A stretch of DNA of 64,000 bases from the NCBI RefSeq assembly GCF_000003195.3, contig NC_012872.2:57641695-57705694 (forward strand), in the 5' to 3' direction. Source of the stretch: Sorghum bicolor. Taxonomy: Eukaryota > Streptophyta > Magnoliopsida > Poales > Poaceae. The translations under genes were made by a program, and so were the position numbers. Below are positions 21,732-34,710 of the stretch, one piece after another. The notes under the pieces were generated by a model. It saw nothing but the letters and a program-made list of their open reading frames with translations. It did not search any database and was not told the origin of the DNA. Within the stretch, counting starts at the first letter, position 1; each line of letters opens with the position of its first letter.

Positions 21732-21973
21732 GGCCTTGTTTAGTTTACCCCCAAAACCAAAAAGATTTCAAGATTCCCTGTCACATCGAATCTTTCGGCA
21801 ATGCATGAAACATTAAATATAGATAAAAATTAAAACTAATTACACAGTTTAACGGTAAATCGTGAGACGAATCTTTTAATCATAGTTAGTCCATGATTGG
21901 ACAATATTTGCCACAAACAAACAAAAATACTATAATAACGAAATCCAAAATATTTTCGTATGTAAACAAGACC
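21732..21973. mobile_element. GGCC-type MITE, TSD CTA
   Basis: A 242-bp copy with ends GGCCTTGTTTAGTTTACC and GTATGTAAACAAGACC, flanked by CTA at 21729-21731 and 21974-21976. Confidence 0.85.
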
Positions 21974-21976
21974 CTA

Positions 21977-23311
21977 GTATATGGGAACCACACCTTTCCT
22001 CACTGTGATAAGTTGACTTGGTAGCAGAGAGATGCTATCCTCCTCTCGTCAACAAAACACACGTGGGGCCCCCACCAGGTCCTAACCCCAGACGGGACAA
22101 CAGAAGCCGTCAATCAATCCTACGTGGAATCGATGGGTGGCCAAGAGGACCCGGCCGGCCGACCAAGACATCTCATGACAAAAAGCTGTGGCTGTAGCCA
22201 TCGATCCTCCTAACGCAACTTTAGTGGAGGAAATTAGGTCCCCCTTTTGGCACAACGCACCTTGACAGCACCTTTAACAGGCAAAGTGTTAATCCCGGGC
22301 TGGGATCAAGCAGGAGCGGCCAATCGGGCAGCAGGTTTCCACATCCGCTTGAGCTCAACGCTCTGCCTTCTTCACTTGAGCGATGGATTTGCTGCAAGTC
22401 CGATCCACACCCTAATCCACTAATAAGTTTATGTTCTGAAATTTGCGAGGTTGAAATCAGCAACCTTTGCATCATTGAACTTCAACATGAAAAATATCTG
22501 AAACCTGATAGCGCAACTTTTGCGAGCTTGTCTTGTCCTCCAATAAATTTGGCGCGCAGCAGTAATAAGAGGGTGATTAAATAGTGACCCCGGGCCTTTC
22601 TTTGACTGACATCATCATGCACGTCTCAAATCTAATTGGCGCGCATCAACCGCGAATCAATCAGTTTCCATCGCCGCGCATGCTTGCTTTTGTCATCAGG
22701 GTTTCTTCTCTTTCTCTACGATACAATTTTTTTTTTTTAAAAAAAGAGATGATGTTCTGTATAATACGTTCCTGTCATTATCTTCAGAGTAGAGTACACA
22801 ACTATAAACGACTGCACAGAAAGGAAACGAAAGAAACACTTTGTCCCTTGCAGTGTTTCGCTTTCGTTCTGGGTTCTTTCGGCAAAGAAGGAAACCATTT
22901 CGATCCGCAGTTCGGGTGAAGTGACTGCCGCCGTTTGGTGCCCGCATGGGTTAATTTGGCCCGTCTTCTTGGAGCTGGGAGGCCATGGTTTCTGACTGCC
23001 TCCTCAGGCGGTTTGGGTCCATAACCTGGGTATCCACTGTGTCACTGTCCATTGTGTATGTTGCGACCTCAGATGCCTGTGGAGAAAGTTACGCTATATA
23101 TATAATCCAGAATCACGGAGAGTTGTAGTTATACTATGATCCCGTCCAGCGTTGGAGCTACTTTGTTGCCTGAAAGTTACACTATGATTCAGAATCACGG
23201 CGAGCTATTTTAATTTTGTTGCTGATGATCGAGAAAGACAACTGCTCCGTGCACAAACTGAACAAGTATACAAGATACTGACAAATAAGCTATATATTGT
23301 CCTAACTGCTA
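21977..23311. other. intergenic; no gene seen
   Basis: No supported gene. A 111-aa frame at 22584-22919 and overlapping minus-strand frames have no recognisable domain. Confidence 0.4.
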
Positions 23312-23533
23312 CTCCCTCCATCCCAAATTGTAAGTCATTCCAAAAATTTTGGAGAGTCAAACTATTTTAGGTTTAACTAAATTTACATGATAAAATAATA
23401 ATTATTATGATACTAACTAAATATCATTAGATTCTTTCTTAATTATATTTTTATAGTATACTCACTTTATGTTACAAATCTTAATATTTCTCTTTATAAT
23501 TTTGGTCAAACTTACAATTTGGAATGGAGGGAG
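23312..23533. mobile_element. Stowaway MITE, TSD TA
   Basis: A 222-bp element with well-matched ends CTCCCTCCATCCCAAATTG and CAATTTGGAATGGAGGGAG, flanked by TA at 23310-23311 and 23534-23535. The long pairing of the ends suggests relatively little decay. Confidence 0.92.
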
Positions 23534-23679
23534 TACTTAATTGTAACCTATTTTACCTGCTAAACAAGGGTTTAATTAACCAGGCTGATCATGCCATGGC
23601 AATTTACTGACAGCCACATATATAAAGAAGAGCTATCATTCACAACCTAGTGTAATACTTACAAAGTTTCGCATGCCCG

Positions 23680-23870
23680 GGGGTGTTTGGGACTGCTCTG
23701 CTCCATGTTTTTCAGCTCAACTCCATATTTTTTAGTCAAATGATTTCAGCTCCACACACTTAGTCCGAGAAAAAAAGTAAAGTTGTGAAAGTACCTAAAG
23801 AAGTACTCCACAAACTCCAGTTTTTTATGGAGCTGCTCTACAGTGAAGTTTGTGGAGCAGTCCCAACCAC
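23680..23870. mobile_element. small fold-back MITE
   Basis: The ends GGGGTGTTTGGGACTGCTC and GAGCAGTCCCAACCAC pair with each other, and the inner GCTCCA/TGGAGC repeats continue the stem. It is ~190 bp and non-coding. Confidence 0.65.
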
Positions 23871-24516
23871 TTGCTAAAGCTCCTCTTTTTAGACAGAGCT
23901 TCAGCTTGCTCAGGGAGCGAGCTAGAGGCGCATAAGGGAAGCACGAGAGCATCTTCTTCACCTAATCTTTGACCACCATCTTTGGCTCGCTTATTATCTT
24001 CGTCAAAAGTTGCAAATATTTTTGGGCCCCGGAACCGTACAATCAGGACAGCAAAAGCTATGCCGACCTTACCTGATATAAATGCCATCTGCTCAAAAAA
24101 AAACATGTGAAGAAGTTCTTCCAACCTTAATATTATGTATATGCTGACATGCATGAAGCTATACTTTTATTCTATTTTACCTAACATATCCATTGTACTG
24201 TATGTTCTCTTTCAAAGATTCTTGGTTTATGTTAGTTTCAGGAGGCAGTTAAGTGTTGCCGTCATCAGCTAAAAGGATGCATATTATTGTGATATAAGAA
24301 GAAATGATGCCCTGTGACGTCCAAATGACTTTGTTTGTATATGGTCACAATGAGGCTGAAGCGCAAGAGCTGATGCCTAGAAGAAGTTAAGTTAATGCTG
24401 CAGCTCAATTATTGAGTTGTATAGTTCCAAATAATCATTGAGCAAGCATCCAAGCACGAGCTCGATCATGGTCAACCAGTCTACGGGAAGAGGAGTCTTG
24501 GAAATTTTTATTAATA

Positions 24517-24777
24517 CTTCCTCCTTCCAAACTATAAGACATTCTAAGAATTTTGGAGAATCAAAATATCTCAAGTTTAACCAAAATTATAAAAAAAGTT
24601 ACAAAAATTTATGATATCAAATAGATATACTATTAAAAAAATATAATTAATAAAGAATATAATGATATTTAGTTGGTATAATAAATATTATTATCTTATT
24701 ATATAATTTTAGTCGAACTTAAAATGCTTTGATTATCTAAGATCCTTGAAATGTTTTATAATTTAGGATAGAGGGAG
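24517..24777. mobile_element. Stowaway MITE, TSD TA
   Basis: The ends are CTTCCTCCTTCCAAACTATA and its counterpart TATAATTTAGGATAGAGGGAG. It is flanked by TA at 24515-24516 and 24778-24779. Confidence 0.8.
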
Positions 24778-24779
24778 TA

Positions 24780-26272
24780 CTATATATTAAAAAGAAGAAG
24801 GCTTGGAAAATAAAATAAGCAATAATAAAAGAATAAAAAAGAACAGTTGCTTGGATATAAGAGGATTCCAGAGCTTTGCTTCCTTGCAGAAGAGAGATTC
24901 TTGGCTTCTCATAAGCCTTAACCGATGCATAATTGAAAATGCAATGAAAGATGGAATGTGACTTTTCCTTCCTCTCTTCCCCTATTATTGGTGTTTCTAG
25001 TAAAGGGAGAAAAATAGGAATTTTGTTTTTGAAGAAACACAAAAATAGGAAAATTGGGAGAGGCCCTCGCTGACGTGATGTATGGTTCCGTATTGAAATG
25101 AAATAAACTAAAGTGTCACAAACTATGAATGTGTGTCACGGGCTCACGGCACAACCGTCGGGATTTTTTTTTTCTTTTTTTGAGCGGTGGCCGCGCGGAG
25201 TTTTGTGTTTGTGAATTGTGATGGCTATTGTTCAAGTGGTGGCCACTCTGTTCCTCCCGGTTAGAACATCCTGGAGTCCGGTTGTTCCTTTGCTAGCTAA
25301 GTAGCTATATATATATATATAAAATAATCACATTTATAAAACACTGCTAACATTTATATCATCAAAAACTTTTTTTATAAAAACATATTCTATAATTAAT
25401 CTAGCTATACTTATTATACATATAGATATTGGTAGTTTTTATATAAATTAAATTAAATGCGAGTTTGTTTGACTTCTTAAGACAACACAGACTTTCATTC
25501 TTTCGGAGGAGAGCTAGAAATGGCCTTCCATAGCAAATGCTACTTTATGCTTACACGAAAGGAAAGCGCCGATGCGTTTCATGCCGTTCATGTGGTTTGA
25601 GTATTTGGATCGGCCCCACATGGAGTCCCTCTATAACAGAACCAGAATTTCGATTACGTTTTATTTATTTTTTATACTAATAATACTTCCTGCGAGAGAG
25701 AATCAAGTAATAAGGCCATCACAAAACAATCCTTACTTGAGCATCAAGACTAAAGTAATTATCTTGCGACGGAAGGTACGGTGGTAACCTGCGAGCGGAT
25801 TGCGCATGCGTCGTAATTGCTAATACTAACTGGTCGGAAATGATTGACTTGAACAACAAGTTAAATAAAAATCAATACTCCTAACCGAGAATTCTCTTTA
25901 TATTTATTTTTTTTGGCCCCTTTTAAATAAATATAAAAACTACACGGTGTTGTATTGGTGGTAGGGCTTGGATCATAGGATTTTCCTGTGTAACATTTGA
26001 ATTAGGAACATGCACAAGCAAGTAAATTAAATCATAGGCACGCATCACCTACAAAATCATGCACATTGGTGATATCATGCGCCGTCCACCAAATAAAAAA
26101 ACTAGAGTTAGTTTTTTCTTTGACCTAGAAGAAAGTGTGCCCTACAACCCAACCACAAAATGGGAAGCAAAAAGAAAAAAAAGAAACCCCCCTATCCCTT
26201 AAATAAATCCCAGAAAATGCAGATTTAGAGCTAGCGCAGATTCTCCAAGAAAAAACCCGTCTCTCTAGTCTG
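24780..26272. other. intergenic, upstream of the F-box gene
   Basis: AT-rich with an (AT)n run near 25307-25320. No gene is recognised. The last few hundred bases are expected to hold the F-box promoter. Confidence 0.4.
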
Positions 26273-26280
26273 TATAAAAG
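26273..26280 (+). promoter_or_regulatory. TATA box of the F-box gene
   Basis: TATAAAAG lies 106 bp upstream of the F-box ATG. It predicts a transcription start near 26305 and a ~75-nt leader. Confidence 0.7.
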
Positions 26281-26378
26281 GGGCAGCGCCACAAAACTTG
26301 TCTCCCAAACAAGCGAAGCCGGATATCATCCTCCGATCCCCGAGCAGAATTAAACCTCACCTAACCCCTTCCCATCCC

Positions 26379-27957
26379 ATGGCCGACCACCCCGTCGCCG
26401 GCGAGCACCACCACCCATCGCCCGCAAGCTCGGCCGCCACGGCGCTGGGCCCTCTACTCCTCCTCCCGTCGGAGCTCCTCCACGAGATCCTGCTCCGCCT
26501 CGCCGTCCCGGAGCTCCTCCGCGTGCGCTCCGTGGCGCGCCCGCTCTCCAGCCTCATCTCCTCCCCGGACTTCCGCCGCCTCTACCACCTCTCCTCGTCG
26601 CCCTCGGGTCCCGGCCCGGCCGCCGCGTGGCTGCTCCTCTTCAAGAAGCTCCCGCCCCGCGACGCCGCCATCAGGGGCTTCCACGGGCCCTCGGGCCGGT
26701 GGTTCCGCATCCCCGTCTCGTCCATCCTCGCCCCCGCCGTGCCGCCCGGCGAGGACCTCTACTTCCTGGCGGCCTCCGCCAGCTCCTTCCTGTTCGCCGC
26801 CAACGGCCGCCGCGAGCTCGTCGTCGTCGACCTCACCGCGCGCGCCGCGCGCCGCCTCCCGCCGTCCCCGCTCGGCCCCCGCGGCACCTCCTCCTGGCGT
26901 CGCTTCGGCCTCAAGCTCGTCGCCGATCCCCCCGGATCGAACCGGTTTAGGTACCTGTCCTTTTCTTACGGAAGAAAATAGAAAAAACTTGCAAGCACCA
27001 CTAACCTCCTCGCTCTCGGTTCCCAGTTTTTACGGCTTTACCACGCGGGGCTTCTCAATTATTCCTCGTCACGTTCACGTAGTAATTAAGAGTGCCAAAG
27101 CAACAGTTAACATAACCCGCAGTAAAATTCGATACGAATCCATCAATGTCGCTGTTCGAGTGTTCGTGTACTCGATCGATCATTCTGACGTCAGTGTGAA
27201 AAATGGTTTGCTTTTCCCTGCAAGGTTTCTGTTTGCGGAGCTGGTGAACAACACGCCATTCCTCTTCGAGTACCGGTCCGAGACGGACACGTGGCAGCAG
27301 TCGGAGGCGGTCCTGGCCGAGGGCGAGGGGGCAGAGCCAGCGGCGAGGGCGGCCGCCCCAGACGGAGACGGCGGCGGCACGTACCTCTGCGCGGCGCACG
27401 CCGGGCCAGACTGCGTGATGGTGTACGCCGGGCCGCGCGCGGACGACCGCCCGGTCTTCTTCCGGCCCCGGTTCCCGAACGCCGCCGCGGGACACGGCGG
27501 GGAGCGGCAGCACGTGTACGGCGACGGGAGCGCGGCCGTGGTGCGGTCGGCGGCGATCGACGACCCGACGAGCCGGACCCGGGTGAAGGTGGTGACGGGC
27601 GTGGACCTGTACGGGTTCGGGGCCGGCGCCGTGGGCGGCGACTGGGAGCTGGTGGCCAGCGTGCCGGGCGACCTGGTGGAAGGGTTCCGGAAGCCGTACG
27701 CCGCCATGACGGGCCTGCTGGCGGAGCGGGAGGGCGTGGTCCGGCTGGTGCTCATCTCCAACTGCCGGGGCGCGTGGGACCTGGTGTGGCTGTCGTACGA
27801 CCGCGCGCGCCGCGAGTGGCGGTGGGTGCCCGTGCCGGACTGGGGCAGCAGCAAGGGGCTCAACATGGCCGGCATCGCCGTCTCCTCCACCTTCTCCCGC
27901 CTCTGGCCGCTGGCCGCGCCTGCGCCGGCGTCCAGCAGCAGCAGCAGCCACCAGTGA
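26379..27957 (+). CDS. F-box protein (two exons)
   Basis: Exon 1 is 26379-26950 and exon 2 is 27225-27957, joined across a 274-bp GT-AG intron (GTACCTGTCC ... CCCTGCAAG) that splits an Arg codon (AG|G). The joined frame is 434 aa. An F-box lies at about residues 28-66 (LLLLPSELLHEILLRLAVPE, then RVRSVARPLSSLISSPDFRR), which should bind SKP1 and place the protein in an SCF ubiquitin ligase. The C-terminal part resembles the beta-propeller-like substrate regions of plant F-box proteins, with the motif GAWDLVWLSYDRARREWRWV, but I cannot name kelch repeats with certainty. A poly-Ser/His tail ends the protein. The ATG at 26379 follows a well-placed TATA box; the open frame extends upstream to 26298 without an ATG. 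GC content is extreme in the coding exons and lower in the intron, as is typical of grass genes. The substrate is unknown. Confidence 0.88.
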
Positions 27958-28510
27958 AGCGAAAGCGATGATCCGGGAGCCCGTGTCGTCGCATGTTGAT
28001 GCGCGCGCGCGCGTGCTGTACGTGTACGTACAGGGGGGTGTGTGTGTGTGCGCGCGTGCGTGCGAGAGTGGGCGAGTGCTGCTGGGGGTCCAACGCGCGC
28101 GCGGCCGTGTCCCCCAGTCCCCCACGCCACGAGATGTGAGCGGGCGGTTCGTCGTTTCCATGTGGAGTGGGGGCCATGGCGTGGCGTGGCGTGGCGTGGC
28201 ATGATCCCGCATCATAGCTTCGCCGATGGGGACAATGCCCGTGAGAGCGAAATGTTTCAGATAAGGAATGGCTAGTGGTGTGTCATGTGTGCGTGCTTCT
28301 TTCTATTTTGTATAATACAGCTACTACTTCAAGTTTATGGAGTGTTTAACATGACTCTTTTAGAGGAGCTCGAGCCGGCTCATTCAAAACAGTTCTGACT
28401 CCTCTACTTTTTACTAGGAGACTCCTCTGCTTTTTACTAGGAAACGGTTGAGAAAGGCTTAGCTGAATGTACTGTACTTGCATCATCAACTTAAATCGCG
28501 GCAATGTGCG
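27958..28510. other. 3' flank of the F-box gene with simple repeats
   Basis: Contains a GT/GC-rich run (28037-28072) and a pentanucleotide (TGGCG)n tract at 28177-28200. It probably includes the F-box 3' untranslated region. Large minus-strand open frames overlapping 27055-28215 are shadows of the GC-rich coding strand. Confidence 0.5.
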
Positions 28511-28532
28511 ACAACACGTGGCAAAGCACCTT

Positions 28533-28554
28533 CCTCTCTCTCTCTCTCTCTCTC
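28533..28554. repeat. (CT)n microsatellite
   Basis: An uninterrupted CT dinucleotide run of about 11 units in non-coding DNA. Confidence 0.9.
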
Positions 28555-28669
28555 AGATCAGCGAACAGGCTCAATTCTACCCTGTGGAGGGAAGCTCACT
28601 TTACCCTCTTGCAGCTGCATCAATGCAGCCTTGCCATGTCTTTCTGCAGAATTGAGCACAGGGACACCC

Positions 28670-29053
28670 CATTCTGTCGCATTTAAGCGAGCGCTCTTGC
28701 ATTATATATGCTGTTTTTGTTTTCTTTTTCATCATCAATGTTCGCTGCAATAATATTCTGCGGTCTTATTCTAAACAAGGAAGAATTAATCAAACTAATT
28801 CGGTGGTTCATAATCATAAGCCATCATACAAGCCACAAGCGGTCAACTTCAGGTCCCAGGGTTTCTTCTGGACTGTTCCGATGGCTATTGCCCTCGACGT
28901 CGCTACCGAAGTACACAGATTAGTGAGAAAGACTGGATGGAGAAAACGGGTCGCATGCTTATGCCATCTCCACTCCACCAGGCACACGAGTAAAGCACAG
29001 GGACAGCAGTTGGGCACACAGGAAGAGCGCTCGCTTAAAAGCGACAGAACGGG
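28670..29053. repeat. inverted-repeat pair around 320 bp of DNA
   Basis: The phrase CATTTAAGCGAGCGCTCTT (28679-28697) is mirrored by AAGAGCGCTCGCTTAAAAGC (29024-29043). The pairing continues as TCTGTCG against CGACAGA. This may mark a small fold-back element; no target duplication was resolved. Confidence 0.5.
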
Positions 29054-30368
29054 GGGGCGTTGTGCATCCATCCGAATGTAGGTGCTCCATCCCCGTCGAT
29101 TTGCATCTTTAGCATCTCATGACACAAAAGCAAATAATAGTTCTGAGGCTTCAAACCCCAAGAGTCCAAGAGTTTTATCCACTGAGGCTTAATTTAGAAA
29201 CTCCAATCCCTCCGGGATCCCGGACTTTTCCCTGCATGAGTAATTCATGGGGATATCATTTTAACTATCATTCTACTTTTTATTGGGGTGGGGGTTCATC
29301 CATGAGTTTTGTTCCAAAGAAGTGCTTATGGGTAGGTCAAATACTGTAAATAACAGAATGCAACAGTGGCATTCTGAAGAAACAATCAATTCTGTTTTGG
29401 AAGAACCAATCAATCACTTCACCAGGTATTGGTAAACTCCCTTGGATCGACTGATGAATGAATATCTGATAGGCCATTGGCGTTCTTGGTTGCTCGTGTA
29501 GTACAGGCAGCCTAGTGTGCTGTTTTCCCCACCGTTGCTGTACCATCGCCGGCAATATTCCTGAGCTGACCTGGTGCTGACAAAGCCAAGCTAGGTGGCC
29601 TCACATGGCGTTGCAACTTTTGCCCTCTCAGCTCTCGGACGGTCGTTACTGCATTTCCGAGTACCTCTCATGGCAGCAGTGGAAGAGTGAGAAAGTAAAT
29701 CGGATAATCAGTTTGATGTGATCCATGCTCCAGCATTAGCAAACAACAAAATCAGGCCCTGGATCATGATGCTCACTGGAATGAGCGGTGGGGAAACGCG
29801 GTTCAACCCTCACGGCGCAAGATTCTCAGCTCCTAGTTCAATTTCAGATCAATTCAGATTATTTTCAGCTCAAATTTGGGTGGCATTCCGATTATTTTCA
29901 TCAAGAATCCAAATTCAAGCGAGTTCAATTTCACATTCTTTTCACCTCCAAATAGTTTTGGTGGCACTCTCGATAATTTTCATCAAGAATCTGAATTCAA
30001 GCGGTTCCAAACGACACCCCTTGTTGGATGCGTTATGTTTCAACTTTTGAAGGCGCACTTATCGTCTCCTGCTGAACATTCAGCTAATACTACTGAAGAC
30101 AACCACGCATCAAGCTCATTTCTTTACTGTGACATGATTCAGTTCAGAAAAAAAAAACAATTTATGCATTTGACGTCGGCACAAAGGGTCGGGGCCATTT
30201 CCAGAACGGCATTCACTGTCGGCTGTCAAAATTTGCTCATGTTACAAAGAAAAGTTACTAGCAGCTTGACGCTGCACACTGTTACAAACTTGAAAGCCAT
30301 GAATTATTTTTACCGATTATTTCTGCTCACTGTAATCACTCTCCTAACTACAACTTCTGATGATGAAG
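29054..30368. other. intergenic, 3' side of the NTT gene
   Basis: No gene recognised. It includes an 81-bp-period duplication (listed separately). The last ~200 bp probably hold the 3' untranslated region of the minus-strand translocase gene. Confidence 0.4.
29879..30008. repeat. 81-bp-period tandem duplication
   Basis: A ~48-bp core containing TTTTCATCAAGAATC and AATTCAAGCG occurs at 29879-29926 and 29960-30008 with several differences. Confidence 0.7.
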
Positions 30369-33300
30369 CTATTGAATGGGGGATGAGTTCGACGGTGAGC
30401 TCTCTGTTCCAGTTGCTTGGCTCGTCACAGATCCATTTGTCTGCTCCACCGGTACATCACCAGTGCCTTCTGCAGGCGCCTTAAGTAGCGAGGGTTCTAC
30501 TTTCTCTTGGGCAGCCTTCTCCTTCTTCAGGTCTTCCTTAGCCAAGGCCGAGAACTGCTTGTCCAATGAGTTTGCTGCGCCTAGCCACGCGAGAACAATG
30601 ACCAGCAGTATGCCGCCAAGGTATGGAGTTGAATTTGCCAGGGATCCAAACGTCAGGATCATGAATTGTTGGATAAGTGCACCACCGGATTTGCCCAGTG
30701 GGTTGCAAACAACATCAATGGCCGCTTTTCCTTTTACCTGCAAACAGAGGGAACTGGAGTTGGTATGTGCAGTATAATCATGGTGCAGACAGTGGGACAT
30801 CAAGAATCATTGAGCCACCCACACATGATTCTAAGTTCGAGGACATTTGGGAAAAACAGTACGATGTTCACAAGACCTGACTTAATTGAAAAGCATTAGT
30901 TATCATATCTGCCATGTAGTCACACATGACATGCAGGTATATAACGAATGCCATTTTTATAGCTACACTACAGGACCAAGATACATACGATATTTAACAG
31001 GCTTTAGAAAAGACCATATGCATCATCAGAAATTAAGTCACATGAGAATAGTAAGAAGATATAATCCAGAAAGATTAACAAACCTTCATATCTTCATCCA
31101 AAGGAATATAAGCCATTTCCTTGCATGGGTCAAATAAACTGTACTTTGCACTCTTGCTAAATATGTTTTGCATGGCGCCCACATAAACGGCTGCCAGTAG
31201 AGGGGTCATACCCATCGTGGCAAGCATAGGAGTCAGTGGCTGTCCAAACAAGATCAGAGAGAAGAATCCGGCACCAGTCAGCAACAGAACAGTGGGGGTG
31301 ATCATTGCAGCCACACCCCAGCCAAATTTTCGTAGTATATATCGTCCTAACAGCATCATTGTGAAAGTTGCAATTCCAGTTGCGGTCGAGAAATCACCCA
31401 TGAAAGATGAGTATTCATTTGGACTAGGGAACTGCAGTGAATAAGAAAAGTGTTACTGAATACTGAAAATAGATAACAGTAGGAACAAAGCAATATGAAA
31501 AGAACAGATAGTTGAGAAAGATTACCTGTGCCTTGAGTTTTGATTTCCATGTGACTTCGACAAGATTGATACTAATGCCGTAAGCAACCACTAAGGTGGC
31601 TAGATCCCTCACATACCTCGAGGAGAGCAGAACCTTCAGACTCTCTTTCATACCAAGTTTAGGCTTTTCCTGTTGAATAAATCGTTACCAGATTGAGTTG
31701 AGTAGCAATAAAAAGGGGAAAAAAGGGAGCATGATAAACCACAGGTACCAACCTTTTTCTTCTTACGATCAGACTTTGGAAGTGAAGGATCATTCAAAAC
31801 AAACTTGTTCACTCCCCAATAGATGGAAGTTATGACCAGTCCAAGAAGTACCACTATGCTCATCATTCCTTTCAAAGATACTTCCCAGCCATCAATTCCA
31901 GGACCCAATGTCTTGCGCAAATTTGAGAAATACTTCACAGTACGCCCAGAAAAGATAAGGGCAATATTAGCCCCAAGGCCAAATAACGGGTAGAATTCCT
32001 TTGCTTCATCAACTGTGGTAATCTGAAAAAGAACATGAATCAGATCAAGCTGGAGCCTGAAGATTCAACATTTGATGAGAATTTCAACAAATGCGAATAT
32101 AAAAAAAAATCCAAATTTCAGACACCGGAGTGCCATATAGAAACATAGAGCTGCTGCAAGGTACATGTTTCAGTTGGTCGGTCCTCCAATGGAAGCCCAA
32201 AAACCTAATCAACAACTCCACTGGAACTCTGCAACCAAGAGCAGCAGAAACCCCTCCCCCCTCCCCTATACAGCTCACCTTTAACCAGCTCTTGAAAATG
32301 GATCCATCAGTCAACAAGAGGGGATAATATCAATGCTCCTCGCGTGCAACATCTGGCTGACATGTCCATACTCCTCAAAGGTGCAACTTATTCAATCACT
32401 CAGATGATGGCTACTGCATTTAAGATGTCGCTCCATGGACTAAAAAGCTTTGAATCACTTATTAGAAAAACACTAATCCCTCCAGTCTAAGTACCTGTCG
32501 CCATTGACTTTCTATGGTCTTCGAGTTTTAACTCTGACCATTATTTTTTCTTATTAGAGTATAGATATAACATCTAATAAGCATGATATTATGAATATAG
32601 CTTTCAAGAAAAAACTACACATATGATTTTTATGTTTCCAAACTATTCTGAAAACTATTGGCAACCAAAATTCTAACAGTTTGACCATATTTTGGTCAAA
32701 GCCTCAAGTATTTGTAACTGGAGGGAGTAGTATCTAGCTGGAAATTCTTACTTGTGAACAGTTGAACACTCTTCATAATACTCCCAGTTAGAAACCTTCC
32801 CATCAAGCTAATGAGGGGAATTCACAGGAAAGAAACTCCCACAAGAGTTTGGATTGGAGGTAGAAAGGTTACATACTAGCACACATATGTGATAATAATA
32901 CGATTGCAATAACCACAAAAACAAATTAAGAAACCAACAATCATGAGCTTAATGGTCCTTAAGAACACGTGGTTGATAATCTGGTTGTTGACAACTTCAG
33001 ATGCTGAACTGAAGATACAGTTGAAACACATGCTGGTATACTTGGTGATTTTACAAAGGGAAAAAAAAGTCAACGAGAATGTTTTATGATTGATTGTTGT
33101 TTAAACAGAGTCTATTGATCCAAATAGTTGCTTCAGGAGTGGTGCCTTTGTGCAACCTTTTCATTTTTCAAAGTATATTGTGTATTGACTTATTAGCTAA
33201 CTGATAACCATTGGCTGTTGTCTTTCTTTACTATCCAGACAAGCTTATTCCATGTTCTGATTTTCCCTTTCTTTTCTTGTTTTAAGCCTTTTTCACTCTG

Positions 33301-34710
33301 CATTGATTCTCTTGATGTCTATGTCACAGTGAGGCTTCCCCTATCATATCCCTCGTAAAACAAGAAATGGTAGTCGAATAAATAACAGACGAATATACCC
33401 AACCAGGGCCCTTCCTTTCTGGCCATAAAAGTAGCCCCAAGACAGAGACACGTTAGATTTGCAAAAGTAAAGGAGTTATAAAGTGTGAACCATATCCAGC
33501 CAAGTTGTTCAATGTAATAGACATCCACAACTAATTTAAGACTGACAATAGCTCAAACCTCATTTGGATCATGGAAAGTGAACAATAATGGAGCCCAGCA
33601 TATTCATAAAAGAAAGCAACGAGCACCTAGATTTTTTAAGCCTGAAAGTTATGCAATACAATGAGCCAAGCTACAATGCAGGGCCTACTTAAAACCAAAA
33701 TGTTTTATTACCAACCCATTATCCCACGAACAAACCACTCCCTGCCTAAACTAACCTGATAGAGACAAGTTTTAGCCTTCCATCTTTTGTCAGTGTTCAA
33801 TAACCAAACCAACCAGTCAAATCATTATTAGCTATGAGATGGTTCAAAACAAGTTGTTTCACTATATAATTAAAGAAGCTATTAACATTACATGGTAATA
33901 TTGATCCAAGAATCCAAATTTCAGACTGACCTGATTCGCAAACCCCCAGAAGAGCACAGAGATGACGACGCTGCCCCAGAGCTCAGCCATAACATAGAAC
34001 AAGCAGAAGCTCCAAATCCTCAGTATCGCGACGGGGCCAAGGAAGCTCGGGCCGAGCGCGGCGAGAAGCTTGTCCGCGAGCGCGGTGGGATGGATGACGT
34101 CCCTGAGCGGGTAGAGCACGAAGGCGAAGGCGCCGAAGAAGGCGATGAAGGGGAAGATGACGGTGTAGAAGAGCGCCTCCCGTGAGAGAACGTTGGAGAG
34201 CTTGGTGTAGAGGAGCATGAATCCGATGGCCATGGGCAGGTTGACCCAGGTCTTGAGGAACGGGATGATCTCGGCGCTGCTCCCCTTGGCGGTGACCACC
34301 AGCACGTCCTTGGTGTCCCGCAGGATGGTGTAGTTGAAGAGGATGCAGAAGAACATGAGCCCCAGCGGCACGATCTTCTTGAGCGTCTTCACGTCGATGC
34401 CGAGGAACTTTGTACTGGACTCCTCCGGCTGCGGCGCCGGCGCCGGCACCGCCGCCGCCGCCTGGGCGCGGAAGGACACGTCACCGCCAGCGCTGGCCGC
34501 TCTCCGCTTCAGGAACCCATTCCCCAGAACCGCATCGTGCCGCGGGAGGAAGGGGCCTCTCGACGCGAGGAGCGGGGACTGGAGCGCCGCGGGCTTGGCG
34601 GCGGGGGTGAGGGAGACTGCCCGCGGGCGCGGGAGTGGGAGAGGGAGGCGCAGGCCGGCGCGGGGAGGGAGGGCGGCGGGCCGGGCGTGCAGGAGGGCGC
34701 GCGACTCCAT
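30369..34710 (-). CDS. plastid ATP/ADP translocase (NTT family), 5 exons
   Basis: The exons in transcript order are 34710-33931, 32022-31753, 31669-31526, 31431-31084 and 30737-30369. They encode 260+90+48+116+122 = 636 aa, and all junctions are phase 0 with GT-AG introns. Residues 1 to ~80 are rich in Ala, Pro, Arg and Ser, a typical chloroplast transit peptide. The remainder is the multi-spanning TLC/NTT carrier, with family motifs FNYTILRDTKDVLVVT (125-140), MAELWGSVVISVLFWGFANQ (241-260), NLVEVTWKSKL (385-395) and KVKGKAAIDVVCNPLGKSGG (514-533). Charged residues K134, E243, E388 and the KVKGK lysines correspond by position to those shown to matter in Arabidopsis NTT1; this is from family knowledge and was not aligned. 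The protein exchanges cytosolic ATP for stromal ADP across the inner plastid envelope, supplying heterotrophic plastids. The C-terminal ~70 residues are hydrophilic (Lys/Glu then Ser/Thr). The first intron is 1,908 bp and contains a Stowaway MITE. Confidence 0.94.
32476..32727. mobile_element. Stowaway MITE inside NTT intron 1
   Basis: A 252-bp element with ends ATCCCTCCAGTCTAAGTACC and its counterpart TTGTAACTGGAGGGAG, flanked by TA at 32474-32475 and 32728-32729. It lies entirely within the 32023-33930 intron and leaves the splice sites intact. Confidence 0.85.

Noticed and set aside
26298..26378. Upstream extension of the F-box frame
   Set aside because: There is no ATG in the extension; the first ATG in frame is 26379, about 75 nt after the predicted transcription start.
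27055..28215. Large minus-strand frames opposite the F-box second exon
   Set aside because: They are antisense to GC-rich coding sequence, are Arg/Pro/His-rich and lack recognisable domains.
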